64,000 bases of DNA from Flavobacteriales bacterium UBA6770 (lineage in GTDB: Bacteria > Bacteroidota > Bacteroidia > Flavobacteriales_G > Salibacteraceae), in the NCBI GenBank assembly GCA_905181875.1, contig CAJIZH010000001.1, positions 62,001-126,000 on the forward strand, given 5' to 3'. Shown piece by piece: positions 35,107-44,751 of this stretch. Both the position numbers and the translations under genes were made by a program. How positions within the stretch are numbered: position 1 is the stretch's first letter; the number at the start of each line of letters is the position of its first letter. The notes under the pieces are model-generated. The model did no database searches, was not told the DNA's origin, and saw only the letters and a list, made by a program, of their open reading frames with translations.

Positions 35107-35961
35107 CTATAATATTTCAGAAAGATCGAATCCTTTGTCGAATCTTGGACCTCTTTCTGTCTGAATAAGTTTTCCACATTCGTGAACAGCGTCGTGCTCG
35201 AACATCAGTGTGTAATCGTTGGTTATTGCCTGTTTAAAAAAGTGTTCTTTTTCGCTTAACGTTAATAGCGGTCTCGTATCATAGCCCATCACCCAAGGCA
35301 AAGGCACGTGAGCATGAGAGGGTAGTAGATCTGCCATAAAGACTATCGTTTGATCTTTGTAGGTAATATGTGGAATCATTTGTGATTCAGTATGACCGTT
35401 CACCAAAAGAGCCTTAAATCCTGGGAAGATCTCTTCTGTGAAATCACCATTACTGGATATAAATTTCAACTGACCGCTTTCTTCAATTGGCAGTATATTC
35501 TCTTTTAAAAACGAAGCTTTTTCTCTTGCATTAGGTTCAGTAGCCCATTTCCAGTGGTCTTGGTGACTCCAATAGGTAGCGTTCTTGAAAGCAGGTCGAT
35601 AACCATTCTTGCTAGTGTTCCATTCAATTGCACCGCCACAATGATCAAAGTGAAGGTGAGTCAGAAAAACGTCTGTAATATCATTGCGATGAAAGCCGTG
35701 TTTCGCCAAACTATTATCCAAAGTGCTATCTCCATGCAGGAAGTAATGACCAAAAAACTTTTCAGATTGTTTGTTTCCAATTCCAGTATCCACCAACACC
35801 AATTTGTCGCTGTATTCTAATAATAAACAGCGCATTGCCCAGGTGCATAAATTGTTGCTGTCAGGTTCGTAACGTTTGCTCCACAATGATTTAGGAACTA
35901 CGCCGAACATTGCTCCTCCGTCTAGTTTAAAAAGTCCGGTTTCAATAGAGTATAACTTCAT
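35107..35961 (-). CDS. MBL-fold metallo-hydrolase
   Basis: This 284-residue cytoplasmic-looking protein has the metallo-beta-lactamase motif HLHFDHCGGA (about residues 107-116), then a later NGHTESQMIP histidine and MADLLPSHAH with the bridging aspartate. All metal ligands expected for a binuclear zinc site are present. The sequence resembles quorum-quenching lactonase-like and related hydrolases, but the substrate cannot be named. It ends one base after the GT39-like gene and lies two bases after uvrA on the same strand, so it may be co-transcribed with uvrA. Confidence 0.85.
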   Translation of the reverse strand: MKLYSIETGLFKLDGGAMFGVVPKSLWSKRYEPDSNNLCTWAMRCLLLEYSDKLVLVDTGIGNKQSEKFFGHYFLHGDSTLDNSLAKHGFHRNDITDVFLTHLHFDHCGGAIEWNTSKNGYRPAFKNATYWSHQDHWKWATEPNAREKASFLKENILPIEESGQLKFISSNGDFTEEIFPGFKALLVNGHTESQMIPHITYKDQTIVFMADLLPSHAHVPLPWVMGYDTRPLLTLSEKEHFFKQAITNDYTLMFEHDAVHECGKLIQTERGPRFDKGFDLSEIL

Positions 35962-35963
35962 AA

Positions 35964-38808
35964 TTACTTCTTTTTTGATTGCATACGATCCTTAAGATAC
36001 TTGGAAGTATAAGACTTTTTATTCTTGGTTAAATCTTCAGGAGTTCCCTCGAAAATAATATATCCCCCAGCGTTACCTCCTTCTGGACCAAGATCGATAA
36101 TCCAGTCGGCACATTTTATAACATCGATATTGTGCTCAACTACTATTATCGAATGTCCAAGTTCTACTAATGCATTCAGAGCCTTTAAGAGCTTCTTAAT
36201 ATCATGAAAATGCAGTCCAGTTGTAGGCTCATCAAAAATGAATAAGGTTCTGTCATTACTGGCGTTCGCTTGACCTTTCAAAAGAAATGTAGCTAGTTTA
36301 ATTCTCTGTGCCTCGCCGCCACTTAAAGTATTTGAAGCTTGTCCCAGTTGAACATAACCCAACCCTACTTCATGCAAAGGAGCCAGCTTATCTGCAATTT
36401 TCTGAGAAACACGTTCTTCGCCTAAAGCGAAAAAGGAGATTGCATCATCAATGGTTAAAGTCAGCACATCAGATACGTTTTTGCCTCTGTACTTTACCTC
36501 AAGAATATCTTCTGTAAATCGCTTTCCATTACATACGTCGCATTTCAACTGAATGTCTGGCATAAACTGCATCTCAACTGTGATAGAGCCATCGCCTTTA
36601 CATTTTTCGCATCTACCGCCTTCAACATTAAACGAAAATGAAGCGGGTTTGTAGCCGCGCATTTTCGCTAATCCTTGATTTGAAAATAACGTTCGAATAT
36701 CATCAAAAGCCTTGATGTAAGTAACAGGATTTGATCTGGATGATTTTCCAATAGGATTCTGGTCAACGTACTCGACGTTTCCAATGGATTTGATATCTCC
36801 TTCTATTGATACGTGTTTGCCACTGGCTTGAGCGACTCCACCGTGAATCTTTTTAAGAACAGGGTAAAGTATCTTATTCATTAAGGTACTTTTCCCCGAT
36901 CCGCTGACTCCTGTGATCACGGTTAAGGTATTTAATGGAAAGTCGACATCAATCGATTTTAGGTTGTTTTCGGCTGCTCCTGTTAGTCTGATTGACTTTT
37001 TCCAACTTCGACGCATTTCAGGTGTTGAAATTTCCTCTTTTCCTGTTAAATAGCGCGCGGTGAGACTTTCAGTTTCATTGATCAAATCTTTTTGAGAACC
37101 TTGAAACATAAGTTTTCCGCCTTCGGTTCCTGCTAGAGGCCCCAAATCGATAATCATATCTGCTTCTCGAATTACTTCTTCTTCATGTTCAACAACAATT
37201 ACTGTATTCCCTAATTCCTGGAGAGATCTAAGAACAGAAACCAATTGCTCTGTATCTCTAGGGTGCAATCCAATGCTTGGCTCATCTAAAATGTACATAC
37301 TACCAACTAAACTACTACCCAAAGAAGTAGCTAGGTTTATACGTTGTGTTTCGCCCCCTGAAAGAGTAGAGGCTAAACGGTTTAATTGAAGATAGCCCAA
37401 GCCAACTCGGTTTAGAAATCCAATTCGTGTTTTAATTTCAGTAAGAATTCGTTTTGAGATTTCTAAATCAATGCGGGATAATTTTACATTTTCGAAGAAT
37501 TCTGGTAAATCTTTAATCTCTGTAAGAATGATGTCTGTAATAGATTTCCCTCCAATTTTAACATAATTGGCGTCTTTTCGTAATCGAGTTCCTTTACATT
37601 CTGGGCAAGTGGTTTTGCCTCTGTATCTCGAAAGCATTACACGATATTGAATTTTATAAGAGTTTTCTTCCAGCATTCTAAAGAAGTCATTTATTCCTGC
37701 AAAATGCTCGTTACCAGTCCATAACATTTCAACTTGCTCTTTAGTTAGTTCTGATATTGATTTGTAAATTGGGAAATCGAATTTGTGAGATACCACTACA
37801 AGCTCATCTTTCCAACCACTCATTTTTTCACCTTTCCAACAAACAATCGCTCCATCAAAAACTGAACGGGACTTATCTGGAATTACTAAATCAGGATCAA
37901 TGCCAATCGTACTGCCAAGTCCTTCGCACTTTTTGCAAGCTCCCACGGGGTTGTTAAAACTAAAAAAGTAATCTGAGGGGACTTCAAATTGAATTCCATC
38001 TAATTCAAATCGATTAGAAAAAGTTTTTATTTCTGTTTTGTCTTTTCCTACAATATGCAAATGGCACTCGTTGTTCCCTTCGAAATAGGCAAGCTCGATA
38101 GAATCGGCAATTCTACTCTGGTTATTGTCGTCTTCTTTTTTGACCGCGAATCGGTCAATTAGAATCTTAATATCTTTATTTTTTATCGTTTTTTTTGTTA
38201 TCAGTTCCTCAATTTTAATGGGTTCATTTTTAAATAAAACCCTTGAAAATCCTTGTTGCTGTAATATTTTTAGCCGAACGACAACGGTTTCTTTTTCGCG
38301 CAGAACCAATTGCGAAGACAGCATTATTTTGGCACCTTCTTCTAAATCATGAATGAAATTGAAAACGTCTTTTGGCGAATTACGTTTTACTTCTTTACCA
38401 GAAATAGGAGACATGGTCTTTCCAATTCTTGCAAAAAGAAGTTTTAAGTAGTCGTAGATTTCTGTCGAAGTGCCAACAGTAGATCGAGATGAGTTAGATC
38501 CAGTCTTCTGCTCAATAGCAACTGCAGGGGAAATACCTTTAATGTAATCAACTGCTGGTTTATCAATTTTACCCAGAAATTGCCGAGCATAGGAAGAAAG
38601 ACTTTCAACATATCTTCTTTGTCCTTCAGCATATAAAGTGTCAAAGGCCAATGAAGATTTCCCACTACCCGACAAACCTGTAATAACTACAAACTTATCA
38701 CGAGGAATAGCTACATCAATATTCCGTAAATTGTGTTCTTTCGCTCCTTTAACAATGATATAGTCCTTGTGGACTTAGCTTGTCAATATTAATTTCTTTT
38801 TTAGCCAT
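35964..38808 (-). CDS. uvrA: excinuclease ABC subunit A with a one-base frameshift near the start
   Basis: UvrA finds DNA damage for nucleotide excision repair. Two ABC ATPase halves are visible: Walker A sequences at LSGSGKSSLAFDTLYAEGQRR and GVSGSGKSTLMNK, two LSGGE signatures, and zinc-finger cysteine pairs (CxxC near residues 250 and 700). The intact main frame begins only at 38675, inside the first Walker A. The true start is ATG 38808. It reads MAKKEINIDKLSP, then one extra base near 38769 throws the frame off. Removing it gives KDYIIVKGAKEHNLRNIDVA followed by the Walker A, a perfect UvrA N-terminus (44 missing codons plus one base). It may be a real mutation or a sequence error. Confidence 0.92.
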
Positions 38809-39034
38809 AATTTAGAAGTACAAAAGTATTCGGCAGTAATAAAATTTTGGGGTTTGTGGAAATTTTAATCATATTTGCCAAACTAACGTATAGTTAATGC
38901 GTTAACACCGTATAACAAAAAACAAAAACGCCTATAGGATACACTTTACTCTTAACAATTAAAACCGCCTTTCCGCACAACCAAAGATTAATTAATTGTT
39001 GAATTCGCTCGCTAGAGCAAAACAGAGTAAGTGT

Positions 39035-39619
39035 ATGAAAATCACAAAAATTGATGATAGCGTCCTCATTAGGAGCTATCTAGAAGGAGACGAGAAGTCG
39101 TTAGAAAAACTAATATTAAAGCATAAAGACCGTGTTTTTGGCTATGTGTATCTCATTGTAAAAGATCGTGATATCGCCAATGATATTTTTCAGGATACCT
39201 TTATGAAGGTTGTAAATACGATGAAGAAAGGGAAGTACAACGAAGAGGGTAAATTCATTCAATGGGTGTTAAGAATAGCTCATAACCTTGCTATTGATCA
39301 TTTTAGATTTAAGAAAAGAATGCCTACAACTTCAGGTGGGGATGATTACGATATCTTCGATTTAATAGGTCTAGAAGACGATAACATGGAAGAAAAGTTG
39401 ATTTCCGATCAAATCAAATCAGATGTTGTCAAATTGATGGAGCATTTACCAAAAGATCAGCTGGAAGTATTGAAAATGCGTTTGTTTTTCGAAATGTCTT
39501 TTAAGGATATTGCTGAAGAAACAAATGTTAGCATCAATACAGCTTTAGGGAGAATGCGTTATGCTTTAATGAACTTAAGAAAGCTAGTTAAAGAAAGAAA
39601 CATTGAATTAAGTTGCTAA
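39035..39619 (+). CDS. ECF RNA polymerase sigma factor
   Basis: This 194-residue sigma-70 family protein has region 2 (DKSLEKLILKHKDRVFGYVYLIVKDRDIANDIFQDTF pattern, near residues 20-55) and region 4 (HLPKDQLEVLKMRLFFEMSFKDIAEETNVSINTALGRMRYAL). It directs transcription of an unknown regulon. The start is ATG 39035; an in-frame TTG at 38996 lies in a poorly conserved leader. The small gene after it is often found behind such sigma factors in the phylum. The 226 bases before it toward uvrA hold divergent promoters, with no clear motif seen. Confidence 0.9.
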   Translation: MKITKIDDSVLIRSYLEGDEKSLEKLILKHKDRVFGYVYLIVKDRDIANDIFQDTFMKVVNTMKKGKYNEEGKFIQWVLRIAHNLAIDHFRFKKRMPTTSGGDDYDIFDLIGLEDDNMEEKLISDQIKSDVVKLMEHLPKDQLEVLKMRLFFEMSFKDIAEETNVSINTALGRMRYALMNLRKLVKERNIELSC

Positions 39620-39673
39620 AAAATAAATTCAGGATACAATAAATAGATTAGAAGGCGTTAGTTTCAAAATTAC

Positions 39674-39880
39674 ATGCCTATGCAACATATTTATTCTCCT
39701 GAAGAATATCTAAAATTTGAAGAAATACAAGAAGAACTGAAAGAGTTGGAATTAACTCAAACTTTAGATAATACACTAAGACCTAATGTTCATTCAATAA
39801 ATACAATATTGAATTATTCAAAGTCACTTGAGATACGAAAATCGAAGTGGTTAGGTCAAATCGAAAACATCAACAATTAA
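39674..39880 (+). CDS. small conserved-looking protein after sigma factor
   Basis: This 68-residue soluble, charged protein has no membrane segment or known motif. It follows the ECF sigma gene by 54 bases and is closed by a strong hairpin, so both probably share a transcript. A role in controlling the sigma factor is possible but rests only on position. The C-terminus repeats Asn-rich sequence (NTILNYSKSLEI). Confidence 0.6.
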   Translation: MPMQHIYSPEEYLKFEEIQEELKELELTQTLDNTLRPNVHSINTILNYSKSLEIRKSKWLGQIENINN

Positions 39881-39885
39881 TTAAT

Positions 39886-39916
39886 AAATCCCGTTCTGAA
39901 AGAGCGGGATTTTTTT
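39886..39916 (+). terminator. rho-independent terminator after sigma factor operon
   Basis: AAATCCCG (39886-39893) pairs with CGGGATTT (39905-39912) around an 11-base loop, followed by a run of T to 39916. Confidence 0.85.
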
Positions 39917-40031
39917 ATGAACAACTTTCCAAATCTGCTATTCTAAAAAGCTAAATTCTTTAGTTTTAACCCAGCCATTTTTTTACTGCAATTTATTTGC
40001 ATTACATTGATAATAAGTCGAATAGCTCATT

Positions 40032-43000
40032 ATGTATTTAATATTTGATACTGAAACTACTGGTTTACCCAAGAATTATAATGCTCCAGTTTCCGATTCT
40101 GAGAATTGGCCAAGAATGGTTCAGTTGGCATGGCAAATCCATGATAAGGAAGGGCAGCTGGTTGAAGTTCAGAACTTTATAGTTAAACCCATTGGTTATA
40201 CTATTCCATTTAACGCCTCTCAGATTCATGGAATCTCTACAAAAAGGGCACAAAACCAGGGCGTTGATCTGGAATATGTTCTTGAAGAATTTAATAAAGC
40301 CCTAGCTAAAGTAGAATACGTTGTTGGTCATAACATTGAATTTGATGTTAACATAGCAGGGGCTGAGTTTTTCCGAAAGGAAGTTGAAACTGACCTTTCC
40401 ACAATCAAACCATTTGATACCAAGTCCGAAGCAACGGCAACTTTTGTCGGGATTGCAGGAGGAAGAGGTGGAAAATTCAAATGGCCGACACTAACGGAAC
40501 TGCACGAAAAACTGTTTCACGAAAAATTTGGAGAAGCACATAATGCTTCTGCTGATGTTGAGGCAACAGCAAGATGTTTTTTAGAGATTGTACGTCAGGG
40601 AATTGTGGAACCTAAATCCGTTTCATTGGCAGATGATGAGTATGCAGCATTCTTGCTTTCAAATCCAGATGCTATTGCTTTAATAGGATTAAACATCGAA
40701 CCATATAATCCTAATGAGCTAAAGGGGCAAGCTAAGGAAGATGCTAAATCTGAAGTAATTAAGAATGTCGCGGATACGCCTGCTGTTGAAGTTGGTGACT
40801 TGCAGTTTTGCCATTTACACAATCATACGCAGTACTCTGTGCTGCAGGCTACGAGTAATATTTATGCTATGGTCAAAAAGGCAAAAGCTGATGGAATGAC
40901 TGCTGTAGCGATAACTGATCGTGGTAATATGTATGGTGCATTTGCATTTACAGAAGCGTGCATCGCAGAAGGCATTAAGCCAATTATTGGTTGTGAAGTG
41001 TTTGTCGCTGAAGATTATAAAAGGCATAAATTCACAAAAGACGATCCAGATCGGAAGTACCCAATGGTGCTCTTGGCAAAAGATATTAAGGCATATCACA
41101 ACCTTACGAAAATTGTTTCTGAAGGATTTATCAATGGATTTTATGCCGGAAATCCGCGGGTAAGTAGAGAAGTGATTTCGGAATATAAAGAAGGTCTAAT
41201 TTGCCTATCAGGCGGCGTTCATAGTGAAGTTTCTGGTACCATATTGAATGTTGGCGAAGAACAAGGAGAAGCCGCGGCTACCTATTGGCACTCAGTGTTT
41301 GATGAGGATTATTACTTAGAATTGGTTAATCACCAATTGGATGAAGAAGTCCATTTGAATCAGGTCTTAATTGATATATCAGAAAAGCATGGAATAAAAA
41401 CCGTTGCAGCAAATAATACTTTTTACCTCAATCAAGAGGATGCAAATGCGCATGATATTTTGATTTGTGTAAAAGAAGGAGCCCTGCAAAGCACACCTAT
41501 TGGAAGAGGTCGAGGCTTTCGTCCTGGTATGAAGAATAAAGAATATTTCTTCAAAACCCAGCAAGAAATGCGGACAATCTTTAAAGATTATCCCGAAGCA
41601 CTAGCAAATACTCATCGTATTGCAGAAAGTGTAACACCATTCCAACTCAAAAAGGATCCACTTTTACCTGAATTTGCTTTGCCTGAAGGTTTTACCGATC
41701 AGAATGATTTTCTCCGACATATTGCATATGAAGGAGCAAAAGAACGCTACGAAGAAATAACGGCTGAAATTAAAGAAAGGCTGGACTACGAGCTGAAGAT
41801 TATTAAGGAAATGGGCTTTCCAGGTTATTTCCTAATTGTTCAAGATTTTACATCTCAAGCGCGTAAAATGGGAGTTTCTGTTGGTCCTGGAAGGGGTTCA
41901 GCAGCGGGTTCTGCAATTGCATATTGTGTTGGAATTACCAATATTGACCCTATTAAGTATAAACTGCTTTTTGAACGGTTCTTGAATCCGGAAAGAGTAT
42001 CAATGCCTGATATTGATATTGATTTCGACGATGAAGGTAGAAGTTCTATTATAGACTGGGTGGTCGATAAATATGGTTACAAACAAGTTGCTCAAATTGT
42101 TACCTATGGTACAATGGCGGCTAAATCTGCGCTGCGGGATGTAGGTAGAGTTTTAGACATGCCACTGCAAGATGTAAACGCTATTTGTAAGGCATTTCCA
42201 GACCATTTAAGCGCATCCTTAAAGAAAGTATTGGCCGATGGTGGAATAGATAAAAAGTTAGAATCTAAATTCAATGGCGAGCAGAAACAGCAAGCTCAAG
42301 AGTTTCGAAAGCTTTGGGAAGGTGACGATTTTACCGGTCAATTAATCAAACAAGCTAAAATTTTAGAAGGTTCTATTCGAAACACAGGAACTCATGCATG
42401 TGGGGTAATTATCGCTCCAGATGATTTGACTAATTACATTCCTGTAAGCACTAGTAAGGATTCTGATTTACTGATAACCCAATTCGACAATAAGGTTGTT
42501 GAAGATGCAGGGTTATTAAAAATGGATTTCTTGGGCCTTAAAACCCTTACCGTTATTAAGCACGCAATTCGGCTGGTTAAGGAAAAGTATGGAATTGAGA
42601 TTGATATTGATGAAATTCCGCTTGATGATAAAACGACTTTTGAACTTTACCAAAGGGGAGAGACTAACGGAACTTTTCAGTTTGAGTCAGGTGGGATGCA
42701 AAAACATTTGCGTAAACTAAAACCAACCGACATAGAAGATCTTATTGCGATGAATGCCTTGTATCGTCCTGGTCCAATGCAGTTTATCGATTCTTTTATT
42801 GAGCGGAAACACGGCAGGGAAGAAGTAAAGTATCCCCACCCTCTATTACGTGATATACTTAAAGATACCAATGGTATTATGGTATACCAAGAGCAGATTA
42901 TGCAGACTGCTCAAATCATTGGAGGTTTTTCATTAGGTGGCGCCGATCTTTTGAGGCGAGCCATGGGTAAGAAGAAAATGGACGTTATGCAACAGCAAAA

Positions 43001-44333
43001 AGCTGTATTTGCGGAAGGAGCTAAACGTTTACACGATATAGAGGAGTCTGTTGCCATAGAAATTTTCGAGGTAATGGAAAAGTTTGCGGAGTATGGTTTT
43101 AACCGTTCTCACTCCGCTGCATATTCATTGATTTCCTACCAGACTGCCTACTTAAAAGCGCATTATCCAGCTGAATTTATGGCAGCTGTTCTTACAAACA
43201 GTATGAACGACATAAAGAAGGTTACGTTTTTTATGGATGAATGTCGCCGAATGGGAATGTCAGTTCTTGGTCCTGATGTCAACGAATCGAAATATCGTTT
43301 TGCGGTAAATGATGAAGGCCAAATTCGATTTGGAATGGGGGCTATAAAAGGAGTAGGTGAGAGTGCCGTTGAAGCAATTATTAATGAGAGAGAGAACGGT
43401 AATTACACTTCCATTTTTGATTTTACTAAACGAGTAGATCTTCGCGCATGTAACAAAAGAACCTTGGAAAGTATGGCATTAGCGGGTGGGTTTGATTCTT
43501 TTAAAGGAACACATCGAGCTCAATACATGCATATTGAAGGTAACTCTACTTTCTTGGAAAAGGCTATTAAGTTTGGTTACTCTCATCAAGAAAGTGAAAA
43601 TTCTGCTCAAGTTTCCTTATTTGGAGAAGCGAGTGACGTGAGTATTCCTGAACCTCTGCCTCCGGTTTGTGAAGAATGGGGAACCTTAGAGCAATTATCA
43701 AAAGAAAGAGATTTAGTTGGTGTCTTTATATCTGGACATCCGCTAGATGATTACAAATTAGAAATAGGGCATTTCTGCACTAAGAATTTTCATATTGGGC
43801 TATTTGCTGATAATATGGAGGCTCTTATGGGTAAAGGAGATCTCAAGTTTTCAGGTATCGTTACTGAAGCACTCCATTTGCAAACTAAAAAAGGGAAACC
43901 TTGGGGAAAATTTAAGTTAGAAGATTATAAAGGAGATTTTGAATTCGTTCTTTTTGGCGATGATTATTTGAATAATCAGCAGTTCTTAAATCCGAATTAT
44001 TTTTTGTTTGTTTCAGGCAAAGTATTGATGAGTCGATATCGAAATGAACCTGAATTTAAGGTCACCAAGATTACCTTATTGAGTGATTTGCGCGAAAAAA
44101 TTGCCAAGGAGATCAATCTAACGGTTAACCTTGAGCAAGTAACTGACAGTTTTATTAATGAATTGGATACTTTGATTACCGAGAATGAAGGAAACTGTAG
44201 GATAGTGATGAAGTTCTTGCACAAAGGTGAAGAGCTGCACGCCAATGGTTTACTGAAAGGAAAGAAGGTTTTTATTACGGATCCACTCATTGAAACCTTA
44301 GATAAAATGGACATTCAGTACGCCTTAAATTAA
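40032..44333 (+). CDS. dnaE: DNA polymerase III alpha subunit with N-terminal proofreading exonuclease domain
   Basis: This 1433-residue replicative polymerase carries an extra DEDDh exonuclease at its N-terminus (residues of about 1-195): Asp6/Glu8 in FDTETTG, VVGHNIEFDV, and His/Asp in AHNASADVEAT. A PHP domain follows (His261, His263 and His265 in HLHNHTQYSV). The polymerase palm has Asp660, Asp662 and Asp664 in PDIDIDFDDEGR, and SVGPGRGSAAGSAIAY lies before it. Helix-hairpin-helix and OB parts occupy the C-terminus. Proofreading in cis is inferred from intact exonuclease residues. A single gene, no operon partner. Confidence 0.95.
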   Translation: MYLIFDTETTGLPKNYNAPVSDSENWPRMVQLAWQIHDKEGQLVEVQNFIVKPIGYTIPFNASQIHGISTKRAQNQGVDLEYVLEEFNKALAKVEYVVGHNIEFDVNIAGAEFFRKEVETDLSTIKPFDTKSEATATFVGIAGGRGGKFKWPTLTELHEKLFHEKFGEAHNASADVEATARCFLEIVRQGIVEPKSVSLADDEYAAFLLSNPDAIALIGLNIEPYNPNELKGQAKEDAKSEVIKNVADTPAVEVGDLQFCHLHNHTQYSVLQATSNIYAMVKKAKADGMTAVAITDRGNMYGAFAFTEACIAEGIKPIIGCEVFVAEDYKRHKFTKDDPDRKYPMVLLAKDIKAYHNLTKIVSEGFINGFYAGNPRVSREVISEYKEGLICLSGGVHSEVSGTILNVGEEQGEAAATYWHSVFDEDYYLELVNHQLDEEVHLNQVLIDISEKHGIKTVAANNTFYLNQEDANAHDILICVKEGALQSTPIGRGRGFRPGMKNKEYFFKTQQEMRTIFKDYPEALANTHRIAESVTPFQLKKDPLLPEFALPEGFTDQNDFLRHIAYEGAKERYEEITAEIKERLDYELKIIKEMGFPGYFLIVQDFTSQARKMGVSVGPGRGSAAGSAIAYCVGITNIDPIKYKLLFERFLNPERVSMPDIDIDFDDEGRSSIIDWVVDKYGYKQVAQIVTYGTMAAKSALRDVGRVLDMPLQDVNAICKAFPDHLSASLKKVLADGGIDKKLESKFNGEQKQQAQEFRKLWEGDDFTGQLIKQAKILEGSIRNTGTHACGVIIAPDDLTNYIPVSTSKDSDLLITQFDNKVVEDAGLLKMDFLGLKTLTVIKHAIRLVKEKYGIEIDIDEIPLDDKTTFELYQRGETNGTFQFESGGMQKHLRKLKPTDIEDLIAMNALYRPGPMQFIDSFIERKHGREEVKYPHPLLRDILKDTNGIMVYQEQIMQTAQIIGGFSLGGADLLRRAMGKKKMDVMQQQKAVFAEGAKRLHDIEESVAIEIFEVMEKFAEYGFNRSHSAAYSLISYQTAYLKAHYPAEFMAAVLTNSMNDIKKVTFFMDECRRMGMSVLGPDVNESKYRFAVNDEGQIRFGMGAIKGVGESAVEAIINERENGNYTSIFDFTKRVDLRACNKRTLESMALAGGFDSFKGTHRAQYMHIEGNSTFLEKAIKFGYSHQESENSAQVSLFGEASDVSIPEPLPPVCEEWGTLEQLSKERDLVGVFISGHPLDDYKLEIGHFCTKNFHIGLFADNMEALMGKGDLKFSGIVTEALHLQTKKGKPWGKFKLEDYKGDFEFVLFGDDYLNNQQFLNPNYFLFVSGKVLMSRYRNEPEFKVTKITLLSDLREKIAKEINLTVNLEQVTDSFINELDTLITENEGNCRIVMKFLHKGEELHANGLLKGKKVFITDPLIETLDKMDIQYALN

Positions 44334-44370
44334 CTAAAAAAAAAAACACTTAAAAAAGTCAATTTGATGC

Positions 44371-44400
44371 TTGGGAAGATAGTAAGAAATATTACTTTTG
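44371..44400 (+). promoter_or_regulatory. promoter of tRNA-Ser(UGA)
   Basis: TTG (44371-44373) and TACTTTTG (44393-44400) are 19 bases apart, a perfect match to the phylum consensus. They sit just before the tRNA, so the leader is only a few bases. The same octamer and spacing occur before the other tRNA-Ser. Confidence 0.65.
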
Positions 44401-44404
44401 CAGC

Positions 44405-44492
44405 GGAGAATTGGCAGAGTGGTCGAATGCACTAGTCTTGAAAACTAGCGTACCGCAAGGTACCGAGAGTTCGAATCTCTCATTCTCCGCCA
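44405..44492 (+). tRNA. tRNA-Ser (anticodon UGA)
   Basis: Acceptor GGAGAAT pairs with ATTCTCC. Anticodon stem CTAGT/ACTAG holds the loop CTTGAAA with anticodon TGA. A long variable arm (GTACCGCAAGGTAC) marks a class II tRNA and the T arm has AGTTCGAATCT. The discriminator G at 44489 is followed by an encoded CCA (44490-44492). Confidence 0.95.
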
Positions 44493-44505
44493 AAGTTTTC
44501 TTAAC

Positions 44506-44540
44506 ACAGCTAAAAGCCCTTTACATCAAGGGCTTTGCTG
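44506..44540 (+). terminator. hairpin after tRNA-Ser(UGA)
   Basis: AAAGCCCTT (44513-44521) pairs with AAGGGCTTT (44528-44536), extended by ACAGC and GCTGT outside. Only a short T run follows. The remaining ~210 bases before the endonuclease gene hold nothing recognised. Confidence 0.55.
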
Positions 44541-44751
44541 TTTCTGGTAGTTGAGGTTCTTGACAGATACTCAACATTTAGGTTTTGTTCAAAATGCGCC
44601 GCTTTTAGTTTCAGTTTTTAGAGGTTGATTGAGTTGGACAAACGACAATGAACTGAATGAAATAATGGAGATGAAGACGTTTAAGAATTATACTCGATTG
44701 GTGCCGAACCTGCACTCAATCAATTTAGCCACAAATTAAATAATATCTAAT

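Noticed and set aside
38675-38675. TTG as the true start of uvrA
   Set aside because: It falls inside Walker A; the upstream region in a shifted frame codes a complete UvrA N-terminus from ATG 38808.
40815-41099. Minus-strand frame inside dnaE
   Set aside because: It is a shadow of the PHP domain coding sequence, with Cys/His-rich nonsense translation.
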